Of a DNA stretch of 64,000 nt, positions 32,668 to 40,995 are shown piece after piece. The notes beneath the pieces were generated by a model. The model made no database searches, was not told the origin of the DNA, and saw only the letters and a program-made list of their open reading frames with translations. The translations under genes were made by a program, and so were the position numbers. The DNA is from Actinoplanes flavus (GTDB lineage Bacteria; Actinomycetota; Actinomycetes; Mycobacteriales; Micromonosporaceae). The stretch is from contig NZ_JAGFNS010000004.1 of NCBI RefSeq assembly GCF_017592555.1, positions 167,471 through 231,470 of the forward strand, given 5' to 3'. Position 1 is the stretch's first letter. Each line of letters begins with the position of its first letter.

Positions 32668-33877
32668 GGATCGTTTCTAGCGCATCGGTGCGACGGTCCC
32701 TCGACACCACCAGCATCAGCAGGAAGGCGGCCGCGAAGAAGCCGCTCATGGCGATCGCCATCGGCGTCAACGTGTCGTGGCCGAACACCCCGGTCAGTGG
32801 CGTGACCAGGGCGGCGGTGAGGAAGGTGAGGCCGCCCTGCAACGCCGAGGCGGTGCCGGCCGCCCGGCGCCCGGCCTCCTGCGCCAGCGCGGTGGTCGCC
32901 GGGATCGAGAAGCCCATACCGGCGACCACCGTGCACAGCAGCGCCCACGGTACGGCCAGCGGCACCGTCTCCGGGCCGATGACCGCCACCACCGGCAATC
33001 CGGCCGCGCCGAGCGTCGACACGGTGATGCCGACCGCCCGCAGCCGGACCGCGCCGGCCCGCACCACCAGGGCCCGGAACATCAGGCTGAACGCGGCCAT
33101 CCCGGCGGCGTTCGACGCGAAGATGATCGTGTACTGGGTGGGGCTCAGGTCGTACACCGAGCGCAGCACGAACGACGACCCGCCGATGTAGGTGAAGAAG
33201 CCGGCCCCGGCCAGGCACTGCAACGCCACGTGCCGCATGAAACCCCCGTCGCGGGCCAGGTCGGCCATCCGTACGCCCAGCGCCCGCAGTCCGGCCGGAT
33301 GCCGGCGCTCCGGCGGCAGCGTCTCGGTCACGCCCAGCGCCACCGCCAGAGCCATCAACCCGCCGAGTACGGTCAGGGCCGCGAACACGGTCCGCCAGGT
33401 GCCGTGCGCCAGGATCGCGCCACCGATCGCCGGCGCGATCACCGGCCCGAAGAAGGTGACCGACGAGATCGCGCCGAACGTGGCGGCCGCCCGGTCCCCG
33501 CGGTAGGTGTCGGTGACCACGGCCCGGCCCAGCGCCACCCCACCGCCGGCGACGAAGCCCTGCAACAGGCGGGCCGCCACCAGCACCCCGCCGGTCGGGC
33601 TCAGCCCACACACCGCCGACAGCGCCGCGAACAGCACCGCGCAGCCGAGCAGCAACCGCCGCCGGCCGAACGAGTCGCTCAGCGGCCCGATCAGGAGCTG
33701 CCCCGCCGCCAGGCCGACGATGAACGCGGTCAACGTCAGCTGTGCCACCGTCGCACTGGTCTCCAGCGTGCTCTGCAGCTCAGGCAGCGCCGCGATGTAC
33801 GTGTCGGTGGCGAACGGGCCGACTCCCATGACCAGGATCAGCGCGACCAGTGCGGGCCGCCGGGGCGGGGTGGACAA
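32654..33877 (-). CDS. Bcr/CflA-type MFS drug efflux transporter
   Basis: About 407 residues with 12 predicted membrane helices. The DHA1/Bcr-CflA signature is clear: FATDTYIAALPELQ in helix 1, then GQLLIGPLSDSFGRRRLLL as motif A and RLLQGFVAGGGVALGRAVV in helix 4. It is predicted to export drugs by proton antiport. No ATG fits; TTG 33877 (LSTPPRRPALVAL) was chosen because GGAGGGAA lies 5 nt upstream. The longer frame to 34045 would need residues unlike the family. First gene of an operon with a membrane protein and an epimerase. Confidence 0.87.
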   Translation of the reverse strand: MSTPPRRPALVALILVMGVGPFATDTYIAALPELQSTLETSATVAQLTLTAFIVGLAAGQLLIGPLSDSFGRRRLLLGCAVLFAALSAVCGLSPTGGVLVAARLLQGFVAGGGVALGRAVVTDTYRGDRAAATFGAISSVTFFGPVIAPAIGGAILAHGTWRTVFAALTVLGGLMALAVALGVTETLPPERRHPAGLRALGVRMADLARDGGFMRHVALQCLAGAGFFTYIGGSSFVLRSVYDLSPTQYTIIFASNAAGMAAFSLMFRALVVRAGAVRLRAVGITVSTLGAAGLPVVAVIGPETVPLAVPWALLCTVVAGMGFSIPATTALAQEAGRRAAGTASALQGGLTFLTAALVTPLTGVFGHDTLTPMAIAMSGFFAAAFLLMLVVSRDRRTDALETIHAHS

Positions 33878-34021
33878 GGCGGTTCCCTCCTGACCGGTGG
33901 CACAGCACCACCGGACGGGGTGAAGTCTGCCCAATCGGGCGCCGGTGCGCTGTGATCGGCCGTACGTTCTGGACGGAAACTGTGTGGCCGGTAGGAATAG
34001 CGTGTGCACTTCCGTCGATCG

Positions 34022-34050
34022 TTGACAGGCGTGTTCCGCATTCATACCGT
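34022..34050 (+). promoter_or_regulatory. Strong housekeeping-type promoter
   Basis: TTGACA (34022-34027), exactly 17 bp, TACCGT (34045-34050). It points at the small acidic ORF at 34088, with a start point near 34057 and a leader of about 30 nt. Confidence 0.6.
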
Positions 34051-34087
34051 TCTTGCGGTAACCGGGGTCGATTCACGGGGGGTTCGA

Positions 34088-34282
34088 ATGTCCACGATAG
34101 TGCGGCACGCCATCGCCTTCCTCGGCGTACATCTGACCGGTTTCGATGGACCGGCGCTGAGCAGCTCGGATGTCCGAAAGCCGGACGACCGCGGATATGA
34201 TTTCGATTTTGATTTCGAGGACGGCGACGACGACCGCGAGTTCGAGTGCGACGAATTCGGTCTTCATTTCCCGCGTCCCTGA
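34088..34282 (+). CDS. Small acidic protein, hypothetical
   Basis: 64 residues from ATG 34088. The first 20 residues are mildly hydrophobic (STIVRHAIAFLGVHLTG). The rest is strongly acidic, with an alternating Asp/Phe run (YDFDFDFEDGDDDREF) and a single Cys. Codon use is unusually A/T-rich for the window (GAT, TTT). A well-formed promoter at 34022-34050 and a GGGGGG tract 5 nt before the ATG favour real expression. No family is recognised; an acidic chaperone-like or RiPP-precursor role is only speculation. Confidence 0.45.
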   Translation: MSTIVRHAIAFLGVHLTGFDGPALSSSDVRKPDDRGYDFDFDFEDGDDDREFECDEFGLHFPRP

Positions 34283-34360
34283 CGGATGCCGCTGTGGCGG
34301 TGCTGTGAATCAGCCGGGAATTGTATGTGGGTCCCGCTGAGCGCGTGCCTGATGCGGCGG

Positions 34361-35719
34361 TCAGGGGGCGGCGACCCGGTAGACGGCGCCCGCGTGGTCG
34401 TCGCTGACGTAAAGGGCGCCGTCCGGGCCCTGGACCGCCATCACCGGGCGGCCCCACCGGGAGCCGTCCTCGTTCTGGAAACCGGTGAGCAGCGTCTGCT
34501 GCGGGCCCAGCGTCCCGTTGCGCCAGGCGAAGAACGACACCTCCGGCGGGCGGGGCGGGTTCCGGTTCCACGAGCCGTGGATGCCGGCCAGCGCACCCGG
34601 ACCGTAGGCGCCGGCCAGCCCCGGTGAGGTGGCGAAACTCAGGCCTAGCGGGGCCGAGTGCGCGCCCATGCCCTGTTCCACCGGCGCCAGTTTCGAGCAG
34701 TCCAGCTTCGCGCCGTCCGGGTTGGTCTGGAAGTCCCGCACGAACGGCCGGCCGGTGTAACTGAGCGCCGAGTCCGGGTCGCCGGGGGAGACGTCGGGTT
34801 CCGAGTTGCAGTACGGCCAGCCCAGCTCCCGGCCCTGCGTCAGGCGGGCCAGCTGCTCCATCGGGTGGTCGTTGACATACGACTGCATCACCTCGCCCTG
34901 GTCCGGGTCGCCGTCACCGTTGTAGTCCCGGTCGTACGGGAACTCGATGTTGTCCCGATGATTGACCGCCGTCCACACCGCCCCGTCCGGGTCGACGGCC
35001 AGCCCGGTCCCGTTGCGGACGCCCCGCGCGAACACGGTCGGCGTTCCGCCGGCGGCCGGCGCTTTCAGGACGGTCGCCCGCTCCGGGGTGGCGTCGCGGT
35101 CCTCGGCCGAGATGTTGCCGGTCGACCCGACCGAGATGTAGATGGTCCCGTCCTTGCCGACGGCGACGCTCTTCAGCGCGTGCGAATAGGCTCCGCGCAG
35201 CTCCGGGCTCTTGTCGTCGGGCAGCCCGCCGACCACCACCCGCTCCTCCGAGACAACCCCGTTCCGGTACGTGTACGCGTTGACCTGGTCGCTTTCGGCC
35301 ACATAGAGCGTGTCGCCGGAGAACGCCAGCCCGTGCGGCTGATTCAGCCCGCTGAGCAGCGTCTCTTGTCGTGGCGTCGGGCCGCCCGGCACGAGCGCGA
35401 CGACGTCGCCGAACTCGGGCCGCGACACCAGCAGCCGCCGGTCCGGTGTCCAGGCGAGCAGCCGTGCGCTGGGGATCCGCGCCCACACGCTGACCGTCCA
35501 GCCGGGCGGCGCCTGCACTGTCCGTTTCTCGTCGAACGGTGCCGTTCCGGCCCCGTCGAGGACCCGCACGTCGGTGGCCGTCAGCTCCGGCACCCGCGCC
35601 ACGGCCGACGACGGCGGCGGCACGGTCGGCCGGGTGGCCGCGACCGGCTCCTCCGCCGAACAGCCGGCCAGAGCGGCCATCAGACCCAAACCCACGACAC
35701 CCCGCGTGATCGTCCTCAT
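34361..35719 (-). CDS. PQQ-dependent sugar dehydrogenase-type lipoprotein
   Basis: 452 residues. Lipobox ALAGC with Cys 20, then a Pro/Thr linker and a six-bladed beta-propeller of the GSDH/L-sorbosone dehydrogenase type: LNQPHGLAFSGDTLYVAESD, YSHALKSVAVGKDGTIYISVG, GVRNGTGLAVDPDGAVW, NHRDNIEFPYDRDYNGDGDP and APLGLSFATS, ending GPDGALYVSDDHAGAVYRV. Such enzymes oxidise aldoses at the outer membrane face using PQQ; no PQQ genes are in the window. Divergent from the gene at 35915. Confidence 0.85.
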   Translation of the reverse strand: MRTITRGVVGLGLMAALAGCSAEEPVAATRPTVPPPSSAVARVPELTATDVRVLDGAGTAPFDEKRTVQAPPGWTVSVWARIPSARLLAWTPDRRLLVSRPEFGDVVALVPGGPTPRQETLLSGLNQPHGLAFSGDTLYVAESDQVNAYTYRNGVVSEERVVVGGLPDDKSPELRGAYSHALKSVAVGKDGTIYISVGSTGNISAEDRDATPERATVLKAPAAGGTPTVFARGVRNGTGLAVDPDGAVWTAVNHRDNIEFPYDRDYNGDGDPDQGEVMQSYVNDHPMEQLARLTQGRELGWPYCNSEPDVSPGDPDSALSYTGRPFVRDFQTNPDGAKLDCSKLAPVEQGMGAHSAPLGLSFATSPGLAGAYGPGALAGIHGSWNRNPPRPPEVSFFAWRNGTLGPQQTLLTGFQNEDGSRWGRPVMAVQGPDGALYVSDDHAGAVYRVAAP

Positions 35720-35779
35720 CGGCCCAGCCTATCGACGGTTGCGATCCGGGTTGCCGGCGACGAGACGTGCTGCTCGAGC

Positions 35780-35812
35780 TGCGCTCAGCCCGGGTGGCAC
35801 CCGGGCTGAGCG
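35780..35812. repeat. Perfect 15-bp inverted repeat
   Basis: GCGCTCAGCCCGGGT (35780-35794), loop GGC, ACCCGGGCTGAGCGC (35798-35812). It lies between two divergently transcribed genes, so a simple terminator role for either is unlikely and no T-run follows. Confidence 0.8.
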
Positions 35813-35914
35813 CGCGACTCGCGGCCGGCCGCCGCGATCGTGACCGTTTTCCGGTACGACCGTGACGGATCGTATGCTACGAAGCGTAACCATCATGATC
35901 ATCGGGGCTGGAAA

Positions 35915-36337
35915 ATGAGTGACCTGCTCAAGACGCACATCGAGAACGTGCTCGAAGCCAACTACGCCATCGTCTCCAAGACCCTGCAGCGTGTCGAGGA
36001 ACTCGAGGCGCAGGGGCGGCGCGTCATCATCGGCGGCCAGATCGGCGAGGACGCCTGGGACATCATCGACTGGCGCACCAACGAGATCCTCGCCGCCGGC
36101 ACCGACGGTCTGAGTGGCTACGCGGCCGCCGGCAACGACCTCGACCCGCAGGGCACGTGGATCCACCTCGACCAGATCCTCGAGGACGAGGAGCTCACCT
36201 ACGTCGAGACGCCCGGTCTCCCGGAGGGTCTGGCCGCCACGATCGAGGACTGGGCCCTGACCGGCGACCCCGAGGAGATCGCCGGCTTCATCGGCTGGCC
36301 CCTGGAGAAGGTCGAGGAGTACCAGGCCGAGGCGTGA
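35915..36337 (+). CDS. Hypothetical acidic protein
   Basis: 140 residues. N-terminal amphipathic helix (LLKTHIENVLEANYAIVSKT), a central IIGGQIGEDAWDIIDWRTNE that looks like beta-hairpins, and an acidic C-terminus (EDWALTGDPEEIAGFIGWP). No signal, no membrane segment, no known family. ATG 35915 follows GGGGCTGG; a possible -10 TATGCT lies at 35873-35878. Confidence 0.7.
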   Translation: MSDLLKTHIENVLEANYAIVSKTLQRVEELEAQGRRVIIGGQIGEDAWDIIDWRTNEILAAGTDGLSGYAAAGNDLDPQGTWIHLDQILEDEELTYVETPGLPEGLAATIEDWALTGDPEEIAGFIGWPLEKVEEYQAEA

Positions 36338-36377
36338 CGGTTTCGCGAATCGGCCACCGTGGTGCGAACCTGGACCG

Positions 36378-36497
36378 ATGCGTCTCCTAGTCCTCGGCGC
36401 CGCGTGCCTCGTTCTGCTGCTGGCGCTGCTGGTCCTGGCTCTCGGCATCGCCTCGGCCCTGGGCCTGATCGAGTTGCGGTTCGGCGCCCCGTCCTGA
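36378..36497 (+). CDS. 39-residue single-span membrane peptide (candidate)
   Basis: ATG 36378 opens a 39-codon frame ending TGA at 36497: MRLLVLGAACLVLLLALLVL, then ALGIASALGLIELRFGAPS. It is one long hydrophobic helix with a short tail and strong G/C third positions. It lies 40 bp after the preceding gene on the same strand. A similar-length frame exists on the opposite strand, so reality is uncertain. Confidence 0.35.
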   Translation: MRLLVLGAACLVLLLALLVLALGIASALGLIELRFGAPS

Positions 36498-36728
36498 CGC
36501 CTGCCGGGTGAGCAGTTCCGCGTCGCCCTCCCGCCCGGCCAGGCGGCCCGTCTCGCGCGACTGCTCGCCGGTCATGCCGGGCGCCAGCCGCAGCGCCTCG
36601 TGGACGCCGTCGCCGCGTCCGTGATCCAGCATGCGCAGGAACCAGCGGACCGCCTGGACCGGATCGCGTCACACCCAGGCCGCCGGCGGCACCATCTTCC
36701 GGGAGATCTCGCCGCCCGGGACCCGGGG
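36387..36728 (-). pseudogene. Possible remnant of a Sel1/TPR-like protein
   Basis: On the minus strand the frame ISRKMVPPAAWV, stop, RDPVQAVRWFLRMLDHG, then GDGVHEALRLAPGMT and RETGRLAGREGDAELL reads as coherent helix-rich protein interrupted by one TGA near 36669 and degrading into a Gln/Glu-rich tail (DQQRQQQNEARGAED). RDPVQAVRWFLRMLDHG resembles Sel1/TPR repeats next to secretion of similar actinobacterial proteins. It has no start of its own and lies directly behind the P450 gene. Identification is tentative. Confidence 0.35.
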
Positions 36729-36737
36729 TGGACCGGT

Positions 36738-37934
36738 TCATCCGGTGGTGATCGGGAGGGTGGCGTAGCCGCGCAGCACCAGGCGGTCACGGTGTTCCGG
36801 GACACCGGCCAGCGCCAGGCCGGGGAGGGTGGCCAGAAGCAGGGGGAACGCCACCTGCGCCTCCAGGCGGGCCAGCGGGGCGCCCAGACAGTAGTGGGCG
36901 CCGCCGCCGAACGAGACCGGCTGGACGTTGGGCCGGTCGGGGTCGAACCGGTGCGGATCGGGATAGCGCGCCGGGTCGCGGTTGGCGGAGCCGAGCAGCA
37001 GTGTCAGCGCCGAGCCGGCCGGCAGCTTCCGGCCGTCCAGTTCCACCGCCGCCGAGGTGAACCGGGACGCCAACTGCACCGGCGAGTCGTACCGGAGCAT
37101 CTCCTCGACGAACGCCGGCGCGAGGCCCGGATCGGAGCGCAACCGGCTGGCCAGATCGGGATGGTCCAACAGGATCCGCAGCCCGGTGCCCAGCAGGTTG
37201 GTGGTGGTCTCGAAGCCGGCGACCAGCAGCAGCACCAGGTTGGCCAGCAGCTCGCTCCCGGTCAGGCCGGATCCGGCGGCGGCGAGCGCGCTGGTCAGAT
37301 CCTCCCGCGGATGGCGCTGCCGTTCGGCGATCAGGCCGATGAAGTAGTTCTCCAGTTCGCGCGCGGCGGCGTCGGCGGCCCGCATCTCCTCCTCGGTGCT
37401 GATCGGCTCCAGCACCACCGTCAGGTCGGCGGCCTGGCGCCGGAACCACGGCATGTCGGTGTCCGGAACACCGAGCAACGCGCAGATCACGCCGATCGGC
37501 AGAGGGTAGGCGAACGCCGTCATGAAGTCCGTCTCGTCCGGCATCGCCTCGATCAGCTCCCCGGCCTGACGGGTGATCACGTCCCGCATCGCGGCGACCC
37601 GGCGGGCGGTGAACGTGGACGCGGCCGCCCGGCGCACCCGGGTGTGGTCCGGCGGATTGTTCTGCAACATGGACTGCACGATCGCGGCGACGCCCCGGTT
37701 CTCCTGCCAGTCCGGCCAGAACTCGTCGTAATCGCCGGCGTCGGACACCCGCATGCCGGGATCCCGCAGGATCCGGCTGGTCAGCTCGTGGGTGGTGACG
37801 AACCAGCGATCGTCGATCGCCTGAAAGATCGGCGCGTGGCCGCGGAGCACGTCATAGGCGGGATACGGATCCTGCCGTCCCTCGGCGGAGAAGAGTGAGG
37901 TCATCGCGCTCTGGAAATCCATGCCGCCCATCAT
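36738..37934 (-). CDS. Cytochrome P450
   Basis: 398 residues, typical of soluble bacterial P450s. I-helix oxygen-binding motif AGFETTTN, K-helix EEMLR (ExxR), PERF-region FDPDRPNV, and the heme loop FGGGAHYCLGAP with ligand Cys 349. The start MMGGMDFQSAMTSLF may begin at the third Met. No ferredoxin gene is adjacent, so redox partners come from elsewhere. It is divergent from the TPR gene at 38042 (107 bp between), suggesting a shared control region. The substrate is unknown. Confidence 0.92.
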   Translation of the reverse strand: MMGGMDFQSAMTSLFSAEGRQDPYPAYDVLRGHAPIFQAIDDRWFVTTHELTSRILRDPGMRVSDAGDYDEFWPDWQENRGVAAIVQSMLQNNPPDHTRVRRAAASTFTARRVAAMRDVITRQAGELIEAMPDETDFMTAFAYPLPIGVICALLGVPDTDMPWFRRQAADLTVVLEPISTEEEMRAADAAARELENYFIGLIAERQRHPREDLTSALAAAGSGLTGSELLANLVLLLVAGFETTTNLLGTGLRILLDHPDLASRLRSDPGLAPAFVEEMLRYDSPVQLASRFTSAAVELDGRKLPAGSALTLLLGSANRDPARYPDPHRFDPDRPNVQPVSFGGGAHYCLGAPLARLEAQVAFPLLLATLPGLALAGVPEHRDRLVLRGYATLPITTG

Positions 37935-38041
37935 GGTGCGGGCGCGCCAGAGCGTCGACGGCGCGGCGGCGAACCATGTCGCGGTACGCCGCGCTGCGCA
38001 GCGGACTACCCGGAGCGGTGCCCGGCCGCCAGGATGGCGGG

Positions 38042-40345
38042 ATGACGGATTCGCCGCGCCTCATCGAGCGCCTTCGCCGGCGGATCCGTGCCTATGTCGA
38101 CGACGGCGACCGGCTGGGTCTGTTCGAGCCACGGGTGAACGCCGATCTGGCCGAACTGCACGCGATCTGCATGAGTAACGCCGAGGCGGTGCCGGTGGAG
38201 GTCGTGGAGACGCTGGGCTGGCTGCACTGGACGCGCTGGCAGGCGATGCCCGATCAGCGGGATTTCGACATCGCGCGTGCCCTGTTCACCGAAATTCGCG
38301 ACACGTTCCCCGAGCTGATCCCGCCCGAGTTTCGAAACCCGGACCGGGCGCGCTGGCCGTACGCCGGCGCCCGCATCCTCGACGACCTCGCTCCCGACGC
38401 CGACCCGGCCCACCTCGGCACCGCGATCGAACTGCTGGAGCAGGGTCTCGCCGCCGTCCCTGCCGACGACCCGCATCGTGGCGTGCATCTGATGAACCTG
38501 GCGAACGGGTACGTCATGCGGTTCGACCGGGCCGGCGTTCCCGGCGACCTCGACCTGGCGGTCGGGGCGGCCATGGCGGCGTTGCGCACCGGCAGCTTCG
38601 CCGACGTCGGGGCCGACGCGTTCCGGGGAACTCTCGCATTCGCCATCGGCCGCCGCTACGAGCTGTACCGGCGCGACGACGATCTGGACAAACTCATCGA
38701 CGTGAGCCGGGCCCGGTGGCAGACCGCCGCACCCGGCGATCCGGCCCGGTTCCACCGGGCGGCAACCCTGTGCGAGGCCCTGTACAACAGGTATCACGCG
38801 GCCCGGCGGCCGTCCGATCTGGATGAGGCGATCGCCGTGCGGCGCGCCGAGATCACCCGTGACCCGGCAAGCTTCGGTGCGGCGACCGCGGCGTTTCTCG
38901 CCGCGGCGACGACCGAACCGGATCGCCGGGACCGCGCCCTGTTCCTGTCGCGTCTCGGCACCGCGCTGACCTATCGATACACCGTCGGCGGTGTCGACGC
39001 CGACCTGGCCGACGCGATCGTCGTCCTCCGCGCCTCCGTCGAGACGGCGATTGAACGCCCGGACGGGCTCCGCGGCCTCGCGATCACGCTGCGCATGCGG
39101 TTCCTGACCGAGGGGGATCCCGCCGACCTGGACGAATCGGTCCGGTTGGCGCGGCGGGCGGGTGCCGGTCTCGGGCCCGGCGATCCGGGGTACGGGACCG
39201 GGCTGGCGGTGCTGAGCCAGTCCCTGCGGCACCGGTTCGAACACACCGGCCGCCTCGCTGATCTCGACGAGGCGGTGGCCATCGGGCGGACCGCGATCGG
39301 AAATCTGCCGGACGACGAGCCGGAGCGGGTGCTCTGCGCCGTGAACCTGCTCAGCGCTCTACGGTCCCGTGCCATCCAGCGAGGCGAACTCACCGACCTG
39401 CACGAGGCGGTCGAGATCGGCCGCACCACGCTGTCCCCGCTGCCGGACGGGCATCCGCACCGGCCGTTGTGCCTGTCGAACCTCGCGCTCGCACTGCTGG
39501 ACCGGTTCGACGCCGTCGCCGATCGGGCCGACATCGACGAAGCCGTCCGGTACGGCCGCGCCGCCGCCGAAACGGTCAACCCGACCGACCCCGACCGCCA
39601 GGCCTACTTCTTCGGCCTCGCCCGCATCCTGCGGACCCGGCACCAGGACACCGAGCAGCCCGCCGATCTGCACGACGCCGTCGCGGCCGCCCGAACCGCC
39701 GTGGCCCTGGCCGGAACGGACCTGCCCACCCGTCTGTACGCGCTCGGTGAGCTGAGTCTGGTCCTTTACGAACGGTGGCGCGCGACCGGCGTCGAGGCGG
39801 ATCTGGACGAGGCGGCCGGTTTCGCCAGGCTCGCCATCGATGCCTGTCCGCCCGGCAACCCCAACCGGGCCGGCTACCTCTACCTCCTCGGCCGGGTGCT
39901 CCAGGCCCGGGAACAGGTGGACAGTGCCGTCGATGTGTGGCGAGACTCCGTCGAGACCGCTTCCGGGCCGCCACGCAACCGCATCGCGGCGGCCCGCGCC
40001 TGGGGCGCCGCGGCGGCGGGCCGGCAGCACTGGCCGTCCGCCCGGTCCGGCTACGCCGCGGCGGTGTCGCTCATCCCGCTCCAGACATGGCGCGGCATCA
40101 ACCGGGCCAGCCAGGAGCGCATGCTCGCCGACTGGGCCGGGCTGGGCGCCGACGCGGCGGCGTGCGCCGTGCACACCGGGCCGCCCGGCGAGGCAGCCCA
40201 GCTGCTGGAGATGGGCCGGGGCGTGCTGTGGGGGCAGCTGCTGGAGACACGTGCGGCACTGACCGATTCGCTCCGAGAACAGGCCCCTGACCTGGTCGAA
40301 CGGCTGGACACCGTCCGCGCCGCCCTGGACCGGCCGCTCCAGTAG
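38042..40345 (+). CDS. TPR-repeat protein of the CHAT-associated type, lacking the CHAT domain
   Basis: 767 residues. The N-terminal module with TLGWLHWTRW parallels GWLHWCR of the protein at 24526. About ten degenerate TPR units follow, each with DLDEAV..GR/AR and LSNLALALLDRF-type helices. The end reads INRASQERML...ACAVHTGPPGEAAQLLEMGR then WGQLLETRAALTDSL, the usual lead-in to a CHAT protease, but the protein stops about 25 residues later (ALDRPLQ). Hence a second CHAT-less sensor-like solenoid in the same window. ATG 38042 follows a GGCGGG site. Confidence 0.82.
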   Translation: MTDSPRLIERLRRRIRAYVDDGDRLGLFEPRVNADLAELHAICMSNAEAVPVEVVETLGWLHWTRWQAMPDQRDFDIARALFTEIRDTFPELIPPEFRNPDRARWPYAGARILDDLAPDADPAHLGTAIELLEQGLAAVPADDPHRGVHLMNLANGYVMRFDRAGVPGDLDLAVGAAMAALRTGSFADVGADAFRGTLAFAIGRRYELYRRDDDLDKLIDVSRARWQTAAPGDPARFHRAATLCEALYNRYHAARRPSDLDEAIAVRRAEITRDPASFGAATAAFLAAATTEPDRRDRALFLSRLGTALTYRYTVGGVDADLADAIVVLRASVETAIERPDGLRGLAITLRMRFLTEGDPADLDESVRLARRAGAGLGPGDPGYGTGLAVLSQSLRHRFEHTGRLADLDEAVAIGRTAIGNLPDDEPERVLCAVNLLSALRSRAIQRGELTDLHEAVEIGRTTLSPLPDGHPHRPLCLSNLALALLDRFDAVADRADIDEAVRYGRAAAETVNPTDPDRQAYFFGLARILRTRHQDTEQPADLHDAVAAARTAVALAGTDLPTRLYALGELSLVLYERWRATGVEADLDEAAGFARLAIDACPPGNPNRAGYLYLLGRVLQAREQVDSAVDVWRDSVETASGPPRNRIAAARAWGAAAAGRQHWPSARSGYAAAVSLIPLQTWRGINRASQERMLADWAGLGADAAACAVHTGPPGEAAQLLEMGRGVLWGQLLETRAALTDSLREQAPDLVERLDTVRAALDRPLQ

Positions 40346-40402
40346 GGCAGCCGCCAGTCATGATCATGGCGGGAACCCGAGGGCGTCGGGCATGATCTAC
40401 CG

Positions 40403-40972
40403 GTGTCCGCCGAGAAGAACTCCTCCACGAGGCCGGCCCGTGCCGACACCTGCGTGCTGCCGTTGAACCGGCGGCGGCGCCTGCAGCGAGGCCTCTTCCG
40501 GTTCGGTGTCGCCCTCACCGTTCCCGGCGTGATCGTGCTGGTCGTGCTGGCGATTACCGGCGCCGGGCAGCTCGTGTACCTGCTCGCGCCGGGTTTCCTG
40601 GCCGTGCTGACCGTGCCGTTCGGCATCGCCTGGATCGCCCGCCCGAACCGGCTGCCGAAGGCGGATCCGGTGCTCGACCGGACCGGCATCAGGCTCAGCG
40701 CGGACGGCCGGACGCTGCGCCGGGACGTCGTGCTCCCCTGGGACCGGGTGAAGACCCTGACGATCGTTTTCCGTACCCTCACCGTGGACCCGGTGGCATG
40801 GCCGGATCTCGGCGGCGACGACGAGGCCGAACGCGGACGCTGGGCGAAGCGGGAACGGAAGCGTCAGAGCCGGCCCGCCCTTCAATACGGCCTGGCCAAG
40901 GGACTCCCGTCCAGGGAACAGCTGCGTGACGTGGTGGCCGATCTGAGCGGCGGACGGGTCGGCCTGCACTGA
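40403..40972 (+). CDS. Membrane protein with two helices and a PH-like C-terminal part
   Basis: 189 residues from GTG 40403. Two close hydrophobic helices (FGVALTVPGVIVLVVLAITG and LVYLLAPGFLAVLTVPFGIA) form a hairpin. A beta-rich segment follows (LDRTGIRLSADGRTLRRDVV...PWDRVKTLTIVFRTLTVDP) that resembles the PH-like domains of small actinobacterial membrane proteins, then a basic tail. Function unknown. It lies 57 bp after the TPR gene and 23 bp before the SUKH gene. Confidence 0.65.
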   Translation: MSAEKNSSTRPARADTCVLPLNRRRRLQRGLFRFGVALTVPGVIVLVVLAITGAGQLVYLLAPGFLAVLTVPFGIAWIARPNRLPKADPVLDRTGIRLSADGRTLRRDVVLPWDRVKTLTIVFRTLTVDPVAWPDLGGDDEAERGRWAKRERKRQSRPALQYGLAKGLPSREQLRDVVADLSGGRVGLH

Positions 40973-40995
40973 GACCCACACCTTGGGCTCGGCGG

